Origin: JASSUD01 sp031963415
Lineage (GTDB): Bacteria > Pseudomonadota > Gammaproteobacteria > Burkholderiales > Burkholderiaceae
Length of the DNA: 64,000 bases
Reading direction: 5' to 3'
NCBI GenBank assembly: GCA_031963415.1
Contig: JASSUI010000001.1
Coordinates: 1,240,001 to 1,304,000, forward strand
The position numbers and the translations under genes are program-made. Positions 1 through 9,109 of this stretch are shown here, one piece after another. How positions within the stretch are numbered: the stretch's first letter is position 1; every line of letters starts with the position of its first letter. Under the pieces are notes generated by a model. It was not told where the DNA came from, ran no database searches, and worked only from the letters and a program-made list of their open reading frames with translations.

Positions 1-458
1 TGAGCTTGAGGTACATGGAATTCAACGAGCTTGGAATTGACCTGACTTTGTAACAAAAACATTTGATATTGTGTGCGGCTATCAGAGTTAGGTTCGTCTT
101 TTTCATGACGCGCTAATTGATAGCGTTGATACAGCGAATAATGCGTCTCGTCGTAACGCAGGGGCGTAATCTGCGCGCGAAGATAGCTGTGAGTGCGCAG
201 CGTGCGCCGGTGTGTGCGATTAGGTTGGAATTGATCAACTAAAATTCGCACCGATACGCAAGCTTTACAGGCTTCGCAGGCTGGGCGATAAATCGACGTG
301 CTAGAGCGTCTAAAACCTAATTTGATGAGCTCGGCATAAACATTAGAATTGATCAACTCATCAGGCTTAACCACCTGCGCGCGGGCATTGTGTCCTGCTA
401 GATAGCTACAAGGATAAGTAGCCGTTGTATGGAGTTGTAACGCTGAAGAGAGATTCAA
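1..458 (-). CDS. bpt: Aspartate/glutamate leucyltransferase (Bpt/Ate family), 3' end outside window
   Basis: Transfers leucine (or arginine) from aminoacyl-tRNA to protein N-termini in the cytoplasmic N-degron pathway. About 152 residues are visible, reading from 458 downwards. The family hallmarks are present: an N-terminal YPCSYL-AGH stretch, then GFRRSSTSIYRPACEACKAC with its cysteine cluster, then VRILVDQFQPNRTHRR and YSLYQRYQLARH. An in-frame TAG lies four codons upstream, so the TTG at 458-456, preceded by AGGAAA, is the only plausible start. It lies immediately downstream of aat on the same strand, which fits a shared N-degron role. The C-terminus lies beyond position 1. The choice between the Bpt and Ate subfamily rests on general likeness only. 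Confidence 0.88.
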   Translation of the reverse strand, partial: MNLSSALQLHTTATYPCSYLAGHNARAQVVKPDELINSNVYAELIKLGFRRSSTSIYRPACEACKACVSVRILVDQFQPNRTHRRTLRTHSYLRAQITPLRYDETHYSLYQRYQLARHEKDEPNSDSRTQYQMFLLQSQVNSKLVEFHVPQA

Positions 459-471
459 GATATTTTCCTAA

Positions 472-676
472 TAGCCTATTCACGACCTTTCTAAAAAATT
501 GCTTTAGGTTTTTCAGAAGGCTCAAATAGAAGCTGTTAGCGCACACGTTGGGGTTCTTACGTCCCCCAATTTACAATTCTGTGCATATTTCCGTAGGTTG
601 GTGTGAGGAGCGAACCCCAACATGACCACCGATAACCTCTAAAACCTCCTACCTTTGAGATCGTGAGCAGGTTCTA
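472..676. repeat. Dispersed intergenic repeat R1, copy 1 (uninterrupted)
   Basis: An approximately 205-bp spacer unit between aat and bpt. Its ends are imperfect inverted repeats (CCTATTCACGACCTTT at the left; the reverse complement of the right end reads CCTGCTCACGATCTCAAAG). Its interior holds CACACGTTGGGGTTC and GCGAACCCCAACATGACC. Related copies lie at 18717-19053, 55733-55932 and 61735-61845. This copy keeps the continuous sequence CTTTCTAAAAAATTGC at 487-502, the site interrupted by another element in copy 2. Confidence 0.75.
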
Positions 677-742
677 ACACATATGAGTTGTATTAATACA
701 GAGACAAAGACAAGCACTATAAATTTTCGTCTCTATTTTTAT

Positions 743-1471
743 CTATTTGTGATTCACCCATGCTAAAGCCGACTTATCAAACTCCCACGGAATCGGCGGA
801 GCGTCGATAATTTGGTTTAGATGCTGCACAAATTCAGTGCGAGGAATTTCACGTGCGCCAAGCGTTGCTAAGTGAGCTGTGTTTTGTTGGCAATCTACCA
901 TTTTTACTTGATGTTGACGTAAGTGGCTGATCAGCGTGGCTAGCGCAATTTTTGAAGCATCTGTGCGATGTGTGAACATCGATTCACCAAAAAACATAGT
1001 TCCAATGCTCACGCCATATAAACCACCGACCAGTTGCCCGTCAAACCAAGTCTCCACACTGTGCGCGAAACCAAGTTCATGCAGCTGCGTGTAGGCCGCC
1101 ATTACTTCAGTAGTAATCCAAGTCCCTGTTGCGTATGAACGGGTTTGAGCGCACGCAGCAATCACTTTAGCAAAGCAAGTATCAACACGAATTTCCCATG
1201 TCGCGTCACGCACCACACGCCGCAGCGTTTTTTTAAGCGATGCTGAAACTTTAAATTCCGCAGGTGCCAAAATCATTCTAGGATCAGGGCACCACCAAAG
1301 CACAGGCTGCCCTTCTGAATACCAGGGAAAAATACCGTTACGATAAGCGTTCAGCAGTTGTTCAGCAGTTAACTCAAAGCTAGCCGCGAGCAGACCTGGC
1401 GCCCCGCTGGCAGACCCCAGTGCTTGTTCAATGGGCGGAAATGGTTGGTGAGAGTGAAGACAAGGCACCAT
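743..1471 (-). CDS. aat: Leucyl/phenylalanyl-tRNA--protein transferase
   Basis: Transfers Leu or Phe from tRNA to proteins with N-terminal Arg or Lys, feeding them to ClpAP. The 242-residue length is normal. Family blocks appear in order: PGLLAASFELTAEQLLNAY, RNGIFPWYS, QPVLWWCPDPRMIL, the central SYATGTWITTEVMAAY and VGGLYGVSIG, then FFGESMFTHRTDASK and a C-terminal ARE-PR-EF motif. The ATG at 1471 gives the usual MVPCL-type N-terminus; its ribosome-binding site is weak. It is transcribed towards bpt with 284 bp between them, filled by repeat R1. Confidence 0.96.
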   Translation of the reverse strand: MVPCLHSHQPFPPIEQALGSASGAPGLLAASFELTAEQLLNAYRNGIFPWYSEGQPVLWWCPDPRMILAPAEFKVSASLKKTLRRVVRDATWEIRVDTCFAKVIAACAQTRSYATGTWITTEVMAAYTQLHELGFAHSVETWFDGQLVGGLYGVSIGTMFFGESMFTHRTDASKIALATLISHLRQHQVKMVDCQQNTAHLATLGAREIPRTEFVQHLNQIIDAPPIPWEFDKSALAWVNHK

Positions 1472-1569
1472 ATATATTTAGGGTCTAGGTTGCATTGAGG
1501 TTTTTCTCTCTCCTATAAGGTCTGCACCTAACATGGTCAGTCCAATCTCTTTTGAGCGGTGTAAAAACT

Positions 1570-2355
1570 TTGAGAGTGTTATTTAAAAAATAGATGAGAA
1601 TTTTTCCCGCCAATTTGCATAATTGTCAGGCGAAGCCAAGAAATGCTGAATGCGCAAAGATAAATCAAGCATGATCACAGACTTTGAAACGACCTTAGTG
1701 CGTCGAGTCATTCTTGCCAGAAAATGCCGTGTATTCGAATTATCTTGCTCAATGGCTGTCGTATGGGCTTTGCCAATTGTGTGCTGCTTTGCAGGGAGTA
1801 CTTTTCGATACACATCCCATTCATCGGTGAAATAGTGAGCGCCCAAGTGTTTAACTTTGTCATAGAGCCGTCTAAAGGTCTGAGCGTCGCGACGACCGAT
1901 GACCCAAGCGATGCACTTCCTGGAGGAATGATCTAAGGCTTTCCATATCCACCATTTGTTTTTTTAGACTGCACAAAATGCCACATTTCATCAAACTCAA
2001 TCGCTTCTATCTTTTCGGGAAGGGCAGGTTCTGGCAGCTCATTACCCGCTTGTTTCACCCACATATAGACCGTCCTGCGGCTTGTCTTGAGCAAACGCGC
2101 AATCATGCCGTAGCTGCACTTCATCGTCCCATACAGCATCACCGTCAGGGCTTTCACTTCTTCCGGGTAGCCTCGGTTTTGTCTTTTATCTGTTGGAACA
2201 AAATTGTACTCGCAGCTTTTGCAGTAGTACCGTTGTTGGGTTCTTACTGTGCCATTCTTGACGACGGTACTGCTATCTCCGCAGCGTTTGCAATTGATCA
2301 TCTTCATTAGAGGAAGTGAATTTTTAGAAATCTATTTATAGAATAACACTCTCAA
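1570..2355 (-). mobile_element. IS1-family-like insertion sequence
   Basis: A 786-bp element bounded by inverted ends sharing TTGAGAGTGTTATT, then a mismatch block, then ATAGAT and an AATTTTT/AAATTC tract. Length and two-frame layout fit IS1. Flanking 8-9 bp are only loosely alike (GTAAAAACT and GTAGACTTC), so no clean target duplication is visible. Confidence 0.85.
1583..2307 (-). CDS. IS1-type transposase InsAB', made by -1 frameshift
   Basis: Two overlapping frames. The first runs 2307-1933 (124 aa): an N-terminal zinc-ribbon (CKRCG...CKSC) and a helix-turn-helix (KCSYGMIARLLKTSRRTVYMW). The second is the -1 frame from about 1965 to 1583. It adds KWWIWKALDHSSRKCIAWV, then YFTDEWDVYRKVLP, and ends with IEQDNSNTRHFLARMTRR. 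DDE residues are visible as D in EFDEMW, D in FTDEW and E in IEQDNS. The switch point is a run of seven A then C on the minus strand (1965-1958), the slippery-site type used by IS1. The reading frames look intact on both sides, so I read this as programmed frameshifting rather than decay. The fused product would be about 240 aa. Confidence 0.85.
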
Positions 2356-2711
2356 GTAGACTTCTATGGATAGTATATGTATAGATAAAACGTGATGTAA
2401 TGTTGATTTTGAGACTCCAACCTAAGTGAGCCATTACTTAGCAAGCTGCGGCCAAATAGAGAGAAGCATCGCTATTCCCGAGAGGGTTAGTAGAATCAGG
2501 ATGATTTTGCGAAAGGTTGCTTCGCTTTTTCACAAAATATTTCGTTCGCCGTCAGAAAAAAAAGGTTTTATCGGATAAAAAAGAGACTCTTACTCTTATG
2601 GTTTCTGAAAGAGCCGTCAGTTTTTACTCAACTGTCCCTACTGATCCTAGGCACAGTTGGGCAATTTAAAATTTTGTCAGATAAACCCGATCTCATTCAA
2701 AAAGGATATGC
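2356..2711. other. Spacer without recognised genes
   Basis: Contains no convincing ORF, RNA or repeat copy. The last bases (AAAAAGGATATGC before ATG 2712) supply a good Shine-Dalgarno sequence for the WD40 gene. The A/T-rich stretch at 2560-2600 may contain its promoter, but no clear -35/-10 pair was found. Confidence 0.5.
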
Positions 2712-4463
2712 ATGTTAAATCCTATCTCAAGTCCTACTACGGCATCCTATCCCGTAGTACAAGAATCCTCAAAAGCCTCACTCGTGTCGTTGCCTGTCGA
2801 AGTTCGAGAAAAGGTAGAGAATCATCTGCAAGCATGGGAGCGGCAAAATCTCTTTAACGCATTGACTACAGTAACGCATCATGGCGAGCCCGTGGACTCA
2901 CCTGCGTTGAAGTTACACCTGCTGCAGCAAAGAATTGCGGCAAAACATCATCAGAGTCTGACCAGGTCAGACGATAGCTTACGCACCTTTGCATTGAATC
3001 AATTGCAAAGACTAGAAGAGCAAAGGCAACTTGATAAAGTGGTCGAGAAGCGTGCACTTTTTTGGCTATTGAGTTTGGTAGGTGAGCAGGCGATATATAG
3101 CTATTTAAGGAAAAGGATAGAAGAAGATCCGGCGTTAAAGGTAAAGCTATTGAACTGGGTCGAACGCTCAAAGACAGAAGACGTGCAGCCGATGGCAGCC
3201 AATGCGATGACGATGTTAATCAAAAGTGGCGTCCAGTTTAATGGAGCCGATTTAAGGGGAATTCGCGTACCGGGTGCGGATCTGAGCTTTGGGCTCTTTG
3301 ATTCAGCGCAATTACAAGGGGCAGATTTAAGCCACACCCATCTCCGAGCGAGCTGGCTGCGTCAGGCAAATTTGAGCAAAGCGCAGATGACGGGAGTGCA
3401 GTTTGGCGAATGGCCGTATCTCCAAGAGGAAAGTACGGTGTATGCTTGTGCGTATTCACCCGACGGAAAAAACTGTGCGATAGGTCATGTAAATCGCCAG
3501 ATCACCGTGTATGACACATCAAGCTGGACCAAAATTCGCACCTTAGCCGGGCATACCGGAGTTATTACAAGCGTTGTGTATTCGCCCAACGGTGCTCAGA
3601 TTGCCTCGGCCAGTAGGGACAATACGGTGCGTCTGTGGGACGCGAAAAGCGGTACCCTTGCGCACACCTTAGTCGGCTCCACCCGAATTGTTAATAGAGT
3701 GGTGCATTGGTATAGGGTGGCGTATTCGCCGAATGGTGCGCAACTTGCCTCAAGCAGTTATGACAGAACGGTACACCTGTGGGACCCGCGCAGTGGCGCC
3801 CTCCTGCACACCTTACGCGGACATACCGGCGCTGTTTTGAGCGTGGCGTATTCACCTGGTGGCCCTCAGATTGCCTCTGGCAGTGAGGACAATACGGTGC
3901 GGCTATGGGACGCGCACAGCGGTGCCCTTGTGCGCACCTTACGCGGACACACCGGCGCTATTTTGAGTGTGGCGTATTCGCCAACTGGCAGCCAGATCGT
4001 TTCGGGCAGTGAAGACAAGACAGTGCGCTTGTGGGACGCGAAAAGCGGTGCGCTGCGCTACACTTTAGAAGGGCATGAGCATTGGATTACGAGTGTGGCG
4101 TATGGACCGAGTGGGGAGCAGATAGCGTCGGGCAGTTGGGACAATACGGTGCGTCTATGGGACGCGGCAAGAGGTGCGCCCAGGTACACCTTAGCGGGAC
4201 ATACCGGCGCTGTGAATAGCGTAGTCTATTCGCCGAGTGGGGAGCAGATTGCCTCTGGCAGTGAGGACAAGACGGTGCGGCTATGGGAGGTGAAGAGGGA
4301 TCAAGAGGGTGATAGGATCGGACTGATTGGGAGCTCCACGCATAATGCACTGAACGTGACGGATACGTTAATAGATGGTGTACATGGGTTAAGCAAGATA
4401 AATAAAGCGTTGTTGAAGCAGCGTGGCGTGCAGGAAGGAGGTGTATTGTCAAATTTAGCCTGA
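2712..4463 (+). CDS. Pentapeptide-repeat and seven-bladed WD40 protein with possible N-terminal F-box
   Basis: 583 residues with no signal peptide. Residues about 26-55 (SLPVEVREKVENHL, then AWERQNLFNALTTV) resemble an F-box helix set, which is weak evidence. Residues about 60-170 are helical. Residues 173-231 carry pentapeptide repeats (GADLRG, GADLSF, GADLSH, QANLSK). From about 240 there are seven WD40 units of about 42 residues, most with a GH dipeptide and an RLWD or HLWD end; enough for one closed propeller. Units 2 and 4-7 are very similar even in DNA (VRLWDA, GSEDNTVRLWD), a sign of homogenisation. Unit 3 carries a short extra segment before its AYSP motif. The family suggests a protein-binding scaffold; a host-directed role is only inference. 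It stands alone between two IS regions. Confidence 0.85.
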   Translation: MLNPISSPTTASYPVVQESSKASLVSLPVEVREKVENHLQAWERQNLFNALTTVTHHGEPVDSPALKLHLLQQRIAAKHHQSLTRSDDSLRTFALNQLQRLEEQRQLDKVVEKRALFWLLSLVGEQAIYSYLRKRIEEDPALKVKLLNWVERSKTEDVQPMAANAMTMLIKSGVQFNGADLRGIRVPGADLSFGLFDSAQLQGADLSHTHLRASWLRQANLSKAQMTGVQFGEWPYLQEESTVYACAYSPDGKNCAIGHVNRQITVYDTSSWTKIRTLAGHTGVITSVVYSPNGAQIASASRDNTVRLWDAKSGTLAHTLVGSTRIVNRVVHWYRVAYSPNGAQLASSSYDRTVHLWDPRSGALLHTLRGHTGAVLSVAYSPGGPQIASGSEDNTVRLWDAHSGALVRTLRGHTGAILSVAYSPTGSQIVSGSEDKTVRLWDAKSGALRYTLEGHEHWITSVAYGPSGEQIASGSWDNTVRLWDAARGAPRYTLAGHTGAVNSVVYSPSGEQIASGSEDKTVRLWEVKRDQEGDRIGLIGSSTHNALNVTDTLIDGVHGLSKINKALLKQRGVQEGGVLSNLA

Positions 4464-4689
4464 GAGAGGTGTGATTTATCAACATCATCTCCCCCTTTCA
4501 GATAAGTAAACAGCCTGAGTCGAGATGATCAAAGCAGTTTTCTTATCAAGTTGTTTGATGAGTTGGTAAAGCAGTGCGCCGTTCGGAATTGGGAAGGGCA
4601 AATAGCGCAACTTGTCGATGGTAAGGGCGTTGATCTGAGGAGCCTGTCAGATATTTTGTGTGTCCGAAGCCAAGTTTAACTATGACAGC

Positions 4690-5710
4690 TTCTTACAATG
4701 AAGCTGTGAAACGTTCGCCAAATAAAATGGCAAATTGAACTTTTGCGGCTCGCCATGTAATGGCCGCTTGTTCATGAGGAAAGAGGCCTCGATTTTTAAT
4801 AACCTTACGTATCTGGAGGCTTTCAATGGCATTGGTTGTATAAATAATTTTACGAACCTCTAGCGGGTAAGCAAAGTAAGGAATGACTTCTTGCCAATGA
4901 ATGGCGCTGCCAAATTGAAGCAATCGGCGGATATTTCAGCCCCCATGGACTTTGGACGAAAGCCTCAAGCGCCAGTGCGGCCTCGGTTTCGATGGTGGCA
5001 CGATAAATGGTTTTTAGTTCTGCCGCGACAGCCTTACGGTCTTTCCAGCTCACAAAATCCAGGCTATTGCGAATTAAATGCACGATCCAGGTCTGGATTT
5101 GCGCTTGCGGAAAGCTCGCTGTAATCGCTTCTGGAAATCCCTTGAGTCCATCGACTACGGCGATTAATACGTCAGACAGGTCTCGCTTTTTAAGCTCTGT
5201 CATGACCCTCAGCCAGAATTTTGCCCCTTCGGTTTGCTCAATCCAAATACCCAGAATTTCCTTGATACCCTCTGGCCGAACACCCAAGGCGAGATAGACT
5301 GCTTTGTTTTTAACGCTGCCCTCATCTCGAATTTTGACCCGTAAGGCATCAAAAAACACCAACGGATACATCGGTTCTAGCGGACGATTCTGCCATTCCT
5401 TGACCTCGTCCATCACCTCTGAAGTGATCTTTGAGATCAGATCAGGCGAGACCTCCAAACCATACAGCTCGATTAAATGGGCTTGAATCTCACGCACCGG
5501 TAAACCTCGAGCGTAAAGCGAGATCACCTTATCGCCAAGGCCTGGCAGGCGCCTCTGATGCTTAGCGATTAATTGAGGCGTGAAACTGCCTTCTCGATCT
5601 CGCCTAAGCTACGCTCTTGCTCGAGATGATGCGATAACTCACCCTGTAAGATCCTTTCTGCTAGTGACTTTTTAAGCTGACCAAACAACCCGCCTTCTGT
5701 GAATATCGAG
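4690..5710 (-). pseudogene. IS256-family transposase, multiply frameshifted
   Basis: The longest open part (5527-4850) reads SLYARGLPVREIQAHLIELYG, then FFDALRVKIRDEG with the first catalytic Asp, then VVDGLKGFPEAI with the second. A frameshift near 4920 moves the C-terminus to another frame (4923-4693: WQEVIPYFAYPLEVRKIIYT, then TNAIES with the catalytic Glu). A second break near 5580 separates the N-terminus (EGGLFGQLKKSLAERILQGE). Possible terminal repeats both containing TTTTGTGTG lie at 4637-4665 and 5817-5840. At least two frameshifts make it non-functional. Confidence 0.88.
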
Positions 5711-5840
5711 TGCGGATTTGATAGGTTTACTCCCTATAAAAATTTATCTCATATCGCTTGGTCTATCTTTGTCATATGCTTACTTTTTGATTACCTTCAT
5801 TATCATATGACTTCTTTCACACAAAATTTATGGTCCCCTC

Positions 5841-6125
5841 ATTTTTTGCAAGACTGATTTTTGATGTTGTGGTGGCTTGCCTAAATCTATTCGGAGTCAT
5901 TATAGGGAGAAAGCCTCCCCCGCTCCATGATGAGAGCCGCGCCTGATGATCCTAAAAATTCCTTCAGTCTTAGCGGCTTACTTTGTGTCCAGGTTCTTCA
6001 CGAGGCCTCTGTGCCGTTTACGTCATCAAATTTCAGCGTTCGCAAATCCAGTTGGTGAGCTTGGGTAAATCGTTAAATAAAGCTTTGTTTAGCCAACCAT
6101 CGCAAGTGCTCTTGTTTCAAAAACC
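5841..6125 (-). ncRNA. Candidate IS1111-type guide (bridge/seek) RNA region
   Basis: Non-coding 3' part of the IS1111-like element, about 285 nt, without an ORF. IS110-family elements use a structured RNA from their non-coding end to choose targets, and in the IS1111 group this end follows the transposase. No structure was computed and the exact transcript is unknown. Confidence 0.3.
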
Positions 6126-6145
6126 TGATTTCGCGTAATAATCGC

Positions 6146-7114
6146 CTAAGCGATTCTTGCCAGTTTATTGGCGAGCGCGCAGGCTACGACATTCGGATGT
6201 CGCCGCGTCAGCATCGCTTGTATCCAGGCACCAAGTTGATCGGCACGTTTATCCACTCTTTGCATAATAGAGCGAGCCCCTTGGACCAGGAGTCGGCGAA
6301 TATTTTTATCGCCGCGTTTACTAATACCGAGCAGATTGGCTTTGCCACCCGTACTATACTGGCGCGGCACAAGCCCAATGGAGGCTGCAAAATCGCGGCT
6401 ACAGCCATATTGTTTGCCATCGCCCATATCTGCCGCCAGCACGCTTGCTGTGATGGGGCCAATACCCGGAATCGTCATCAGTCGCTGGCCAATGTCATCA
6501 TTGGCCAATTGCGAGCGCAATTCTCTCTCGATATCGCTCACTTGCGCATCGAGATACTGATAGTGCGCATGCAACCGTTCCAGCACGGCCACAAACCGAG
6601 GCGGCAGTGGATGTTCAGTTAAGGTGGCAGGTAAACGCTTGATGACTGCATGTCCAACCGGCAAGCTGATCCCAAACTCGAGTAAAAAACCATGGATCTG
6701 ATTGATCGTGCCAGTCCTATCTTTGAGCAGTGCTTCGCGCACTCGGTGCAAAGCAGATAAGGTTTGTTGCGATTCTGTCTTTGGCGTCACAAATCGCATT
6801 GAAGGCCGGGAGGCAGCTTCACAGATTGCCTCGGCATCCACGAAATCATTCTTGTTACTTTTGACAAATGGGCGAACAAATTGCAAAGAGATCAGTTTGA
6901 CCTGATGCCCAAATTCTGCCAGCTTGCGGGCCATATAGTGCGAGCCTGCACACGCTTCCATGACGACTGCACTGACCTGGAAATTGCTGAAAAACTCAAG
7001 CAATTGCTTACGCGTGAGCTTCTTGCAAAACACCTTCCGTCCAGCCTTGTCTTGTCCATGAACGTGAAACGACTTCTTACCCAGATCAATACCGATTAGT
7101 GTCACTTTATCCAT
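6146..7114 (-). CDS. IS110/IS1111 transposase with premature amber stop
   Basis: 322 residues of a DEDD-type transposase: IGIDLGKKSFHVHG at the N-terminus with the first Asp, VVMEACAGSHYMARKL, KNDFVDAEAICEAA, and the C-terminal Transposase_20 part with IPGIGPITASVLAADMGDG and FAASIGLVPRQYSTGGK. The frame stops at LARIA-TAG. Reading through the TAG continues in frame for 18 residues (AIITRNQVFETRALAMVG) to a TAA. The usual family sequence has a Trp here (LARIAW), so a TGG-to-TAG change is likely. The core is intact, so activity cannot be excluded. Confidence 0.9.
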   Translation of the reverse strand: MDKVTLIGIDLGKKSFHVHGQDKAGRKVFCKKLTRKQLLEFFSNFQVSAVVMEACAGSHYMARKLAEFGHQVKLISLQFVRPFVKSNKNDFVDAEAICEAASRPSMRFVTPKTESQQTLSALHRVREALLKDRTGTINQIHGFLLEFGISLPVGHAVIKRLPATLTEHPLPPRFVAVLERLHAHYQYLDAQVSDIERELRSQLANDDIGQRLMTIPGIGPITASVLAADMGDGKQYGCSRDFAASIGLVPRQYSTGGKANLLGISKRGDKNIRRLLVQGARSIMQRVDKRADQLGAWIQAMLTRRHPNVVACALANKLARIA

Positions 7115-7260
7115 GAGGGTCTCCGTAAAAAACGCTTTACTAACGTAATTAGTTTAATAGAGAGGGGACCATCTCATTATTCCTGACACCCTCATTTTTA
7201 ATCCTTAATAATTTCAGGGGGGATTGCCGTCGCATTTCCATTCTATTCCTCGTTTTATTT

Positions 7261-7353
7261 GAAACTTGTCTGAGATCGATTAATCGAAACTTGTCCTAGC
7301 ATGCATTAAATACATTTGTTTTGTAATGCATTTTTAATCACAAGGAATAAATT
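7261..7353. promoter_or_regulatory. Direct and inverted repeats upstream of the deaminase-like gene
   Basis: The 10-mer GAAACTTGTC occurs at 7261-7270 and again at 7286-7295, 25 bp apart. Next comes an inverted repeat, TGCATTA at 7302-7308 and TAATGCA at 7324-7330. The start ATG at 7354 is preceded by AAGGAATAAATT. The pattern fits a regulator site upstream of an accessory gene; no regulator is identified. Confidence 0.4.
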
Positions 7354-9027
7354 ATGTCTGGCCCTCAAAAGGATTCTCAACAAAGCTCTTCATCTCAGCC
7401 GAGTCAACCAGCAGTACCTAATCGCGCATCCGTTAACTTGCCCATGGACACGGCAAATACTTTAAATAAAAATCGTCCTTTCAAGGGACCTCAAAAACCA
7501 AAGAAATATCAGGGGTATGATCGGGTTGCTCAGTCTCTCCGTCACATTGCGACTGCTGTTTATGAACAAATCAAGGCTGATGAAATTGCAGCTCATCCAG
7601 AGGATAGAGATAAGCGGGAAAATCCAGTTGAGATTCAGGTAAGCGTAGTCAATGGTGAATTACACATTGCATCGAATCATTACAGCGACAAACTTGAGGA
7701 GGCTTTAAGGAAAGTATTTAGCGGCGAGGCCCCAAAAAAACAAGTTGGCGAAAAACGTAAGGACAGGCATATTAGAAAAATAAAAACCTTAGCTCGTTCT
7801 GACCAGTCAGTAATAGAAGAAATTAAGGACGAAATGTTGAAGGAAATCTACGCAAATAAGGGGTGTCCGGCAGTAGTAAAAGGCGTTCTAGAAAAAGAAC
7901 ATATTGTGTTACAAGCGCAAGTGGGTATGGAGACTATTTATGACAGACTTCGAGAGATGCGATCAGGTAATTTCGGTAGCATCGTGATTCATAAGTCGCT
8001 TGCTCAAAATCCAGATGCGCGCGCTGGAAAACAAAAAGTAGGCACAATGCATGCTGAGCAACTTATCGAGAACTATGTTGCGGAAAATAAAGACGAAATT
8101 CTACAGGGTTTTCGAGAACAAATAAAAGCTAAAAAAGAAGATGAAGAATTTAAGCAGCATACCCAGAAATATGTTGAGATAAATAAAGAAGAAATTCTAA
8201 AGAAGTTTCAGCGAGAAGGAGACGAAACTGACGACCAATTGATACAGCGTTATGTTGCAGAAAATAAAGAGGAATTGAAAGAAGAATTTTTGAGAGAAAA
8301 AGAAGAGAGAGAATTTAAGCTATATACCGATAGCTATATTGAGGCCAATAAGGAAGAAATTCGAGAGAGTCCTTGGGCAAAGAAAATTGAAACTAAAACT
8401 GAAGAAGAATTTACCGCGCGCTATGTTGAGGATCATACAAAAGAACTGCTCGAGAAATTTCAGAAAGTAAAAGAAGCTCAAAGAACAGCTGAGAAGATGA
8501 TTATCCCCATGGCAGGTAGACTTATCCCGTGCGCAATCTGCCATGAGGTGGAAACGCAGGCACGTAAGGAAGGAGGCGCATTTGCTGACGAAATTATTTT
8601 GCTTCGTTCGAGCGAGCGTGTTGGTGCCATCTATCCGGGAAGGCAGCATATCGCGACGCAGACAATATCCGAGGAATCTATACAAGAGATAGAAGTTAAA
8701 GTAGAAAAGGCAAATCGAAAAGCTTCAGATCTAAGTGAAAATGAAAAATTTTATGCATCGGGTAAGGACATTGCCCGAGCGGGGGGAAAGGAACGTGGAG
8801 ACCCCATCGGTAACGACACGAGCAGCGATGATTCGTCATCAGATGAGGAAGATAATGTCAGCAAGGTGGCTGCTGATTTGCCTTATAACTTCGTGCCGGC
8901 TAAGCAGGTGAATGCTGTCTATAACGCTGCTAAGGTGATTACTCTCAAGCCTGCTCCCACCATAAAAGAAGGCGGAACAGGAAACGCAACACCAGCAGTA
9001 AAAAAAGTACATAGACTGGGCATGTAA
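7354..9027 (+). CDS. Deaminase-like protein with repeat insertion inside the zinc motif
   Basis: 557 residues with no signal peptide or membrane segment. Residues about 90-105 read VSVVNGELHIASNHYS, like the first strands of the cytidine-deaminase fold. H233-A234-E235 is followed much later by P392-C393-A-I-C396, together the HAE...PCxxC zinc signature of the superfamily. Between them lie five charged helical repeats of the form YVxxNKEEI, with key Tyr at 241, 273, 300, 328 and 357 (period 27-32). In ordinary deaminases the two halves are a few dozen residues apart. The tail has an acidic SSDDSSSDEED stretch. Bacterial toxin deaminases act on nucleic acids or nucleotides; the substrate here is unknown. 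No immunity or secretion gene is adjacent. The fold is inference from motifs. Confidence 0.6.
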   Translation: MSGPQKDSQQSSSSQPSQPAVPNRASVNLPMDTANTLNKNRPFKGPQKPKKYQGYDRVAQSLRHIATAVYEQIKADEIAAHPEDRDKRENPVEIQVSVVNGELHIASNHYSDKLEEALRKVFSGEAPKKQVGEKRKDRHIRKIKTLARSDQSVIEEIKDEMLKEIYANKGCPAVVKGVLEKEHIVLQAQVGMETIYDRLREMRSGNFGSIVIHKSLAQNPDARAGKQKVGTMHAEQLIENYVAENKDEILQGFREQIKAKKEDEEFKQHTQKYVEINKEEILKKFQREGDETDDQLIQRYVAENKEELKEEFLREKEEREFKLYTDSYIEANKEEIRESPWAKKIETKTEEEFTARYVEDHTKELLEKFQKVKEAQRTAEKMIIPMAGRLIPCAICHEVETQARKEGGAFADEIILLRSSERVGAIYPGRQHIATQTISEESIQEIEVKVEKANRKASDLSENEKFYASGKDIARAGGKERGDPIGNDTSSDDSSSDEEDNVSKVAADLPYNFVPAKQVNAVYNAAKVITLKPAPTIKEGGTGNATPAVKKVHRLGM

Positions 9028-9109
9028 GCAATGGGATGGACGCTCCCTTCGCAAACGGCATCATGATGTGCCTAAATGGGCTTTCAAATTGATCTATTGA
9101 TAGACGGGA

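Larger units (their letters stand above)
5830..7172 (-). mobile_element. IS110-family element, IS1111 group
   Basis: A 1343-bp unit whose two edges carry the same 11 bp in inverted orientation: ATGGTCCCCTC at 5830-5840 and GAGGGGACCAT at 7162-7172. The transposase occupies 6146-7114. The longer non-coding part (5841-6090) lies downstream of the transposase, the position where IS1111-group elements are reported to carry their guide RNA. The left edge overlaps a possible IS256 terminal repeat, so exact ends are uncertain. Confidence 0.65.
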
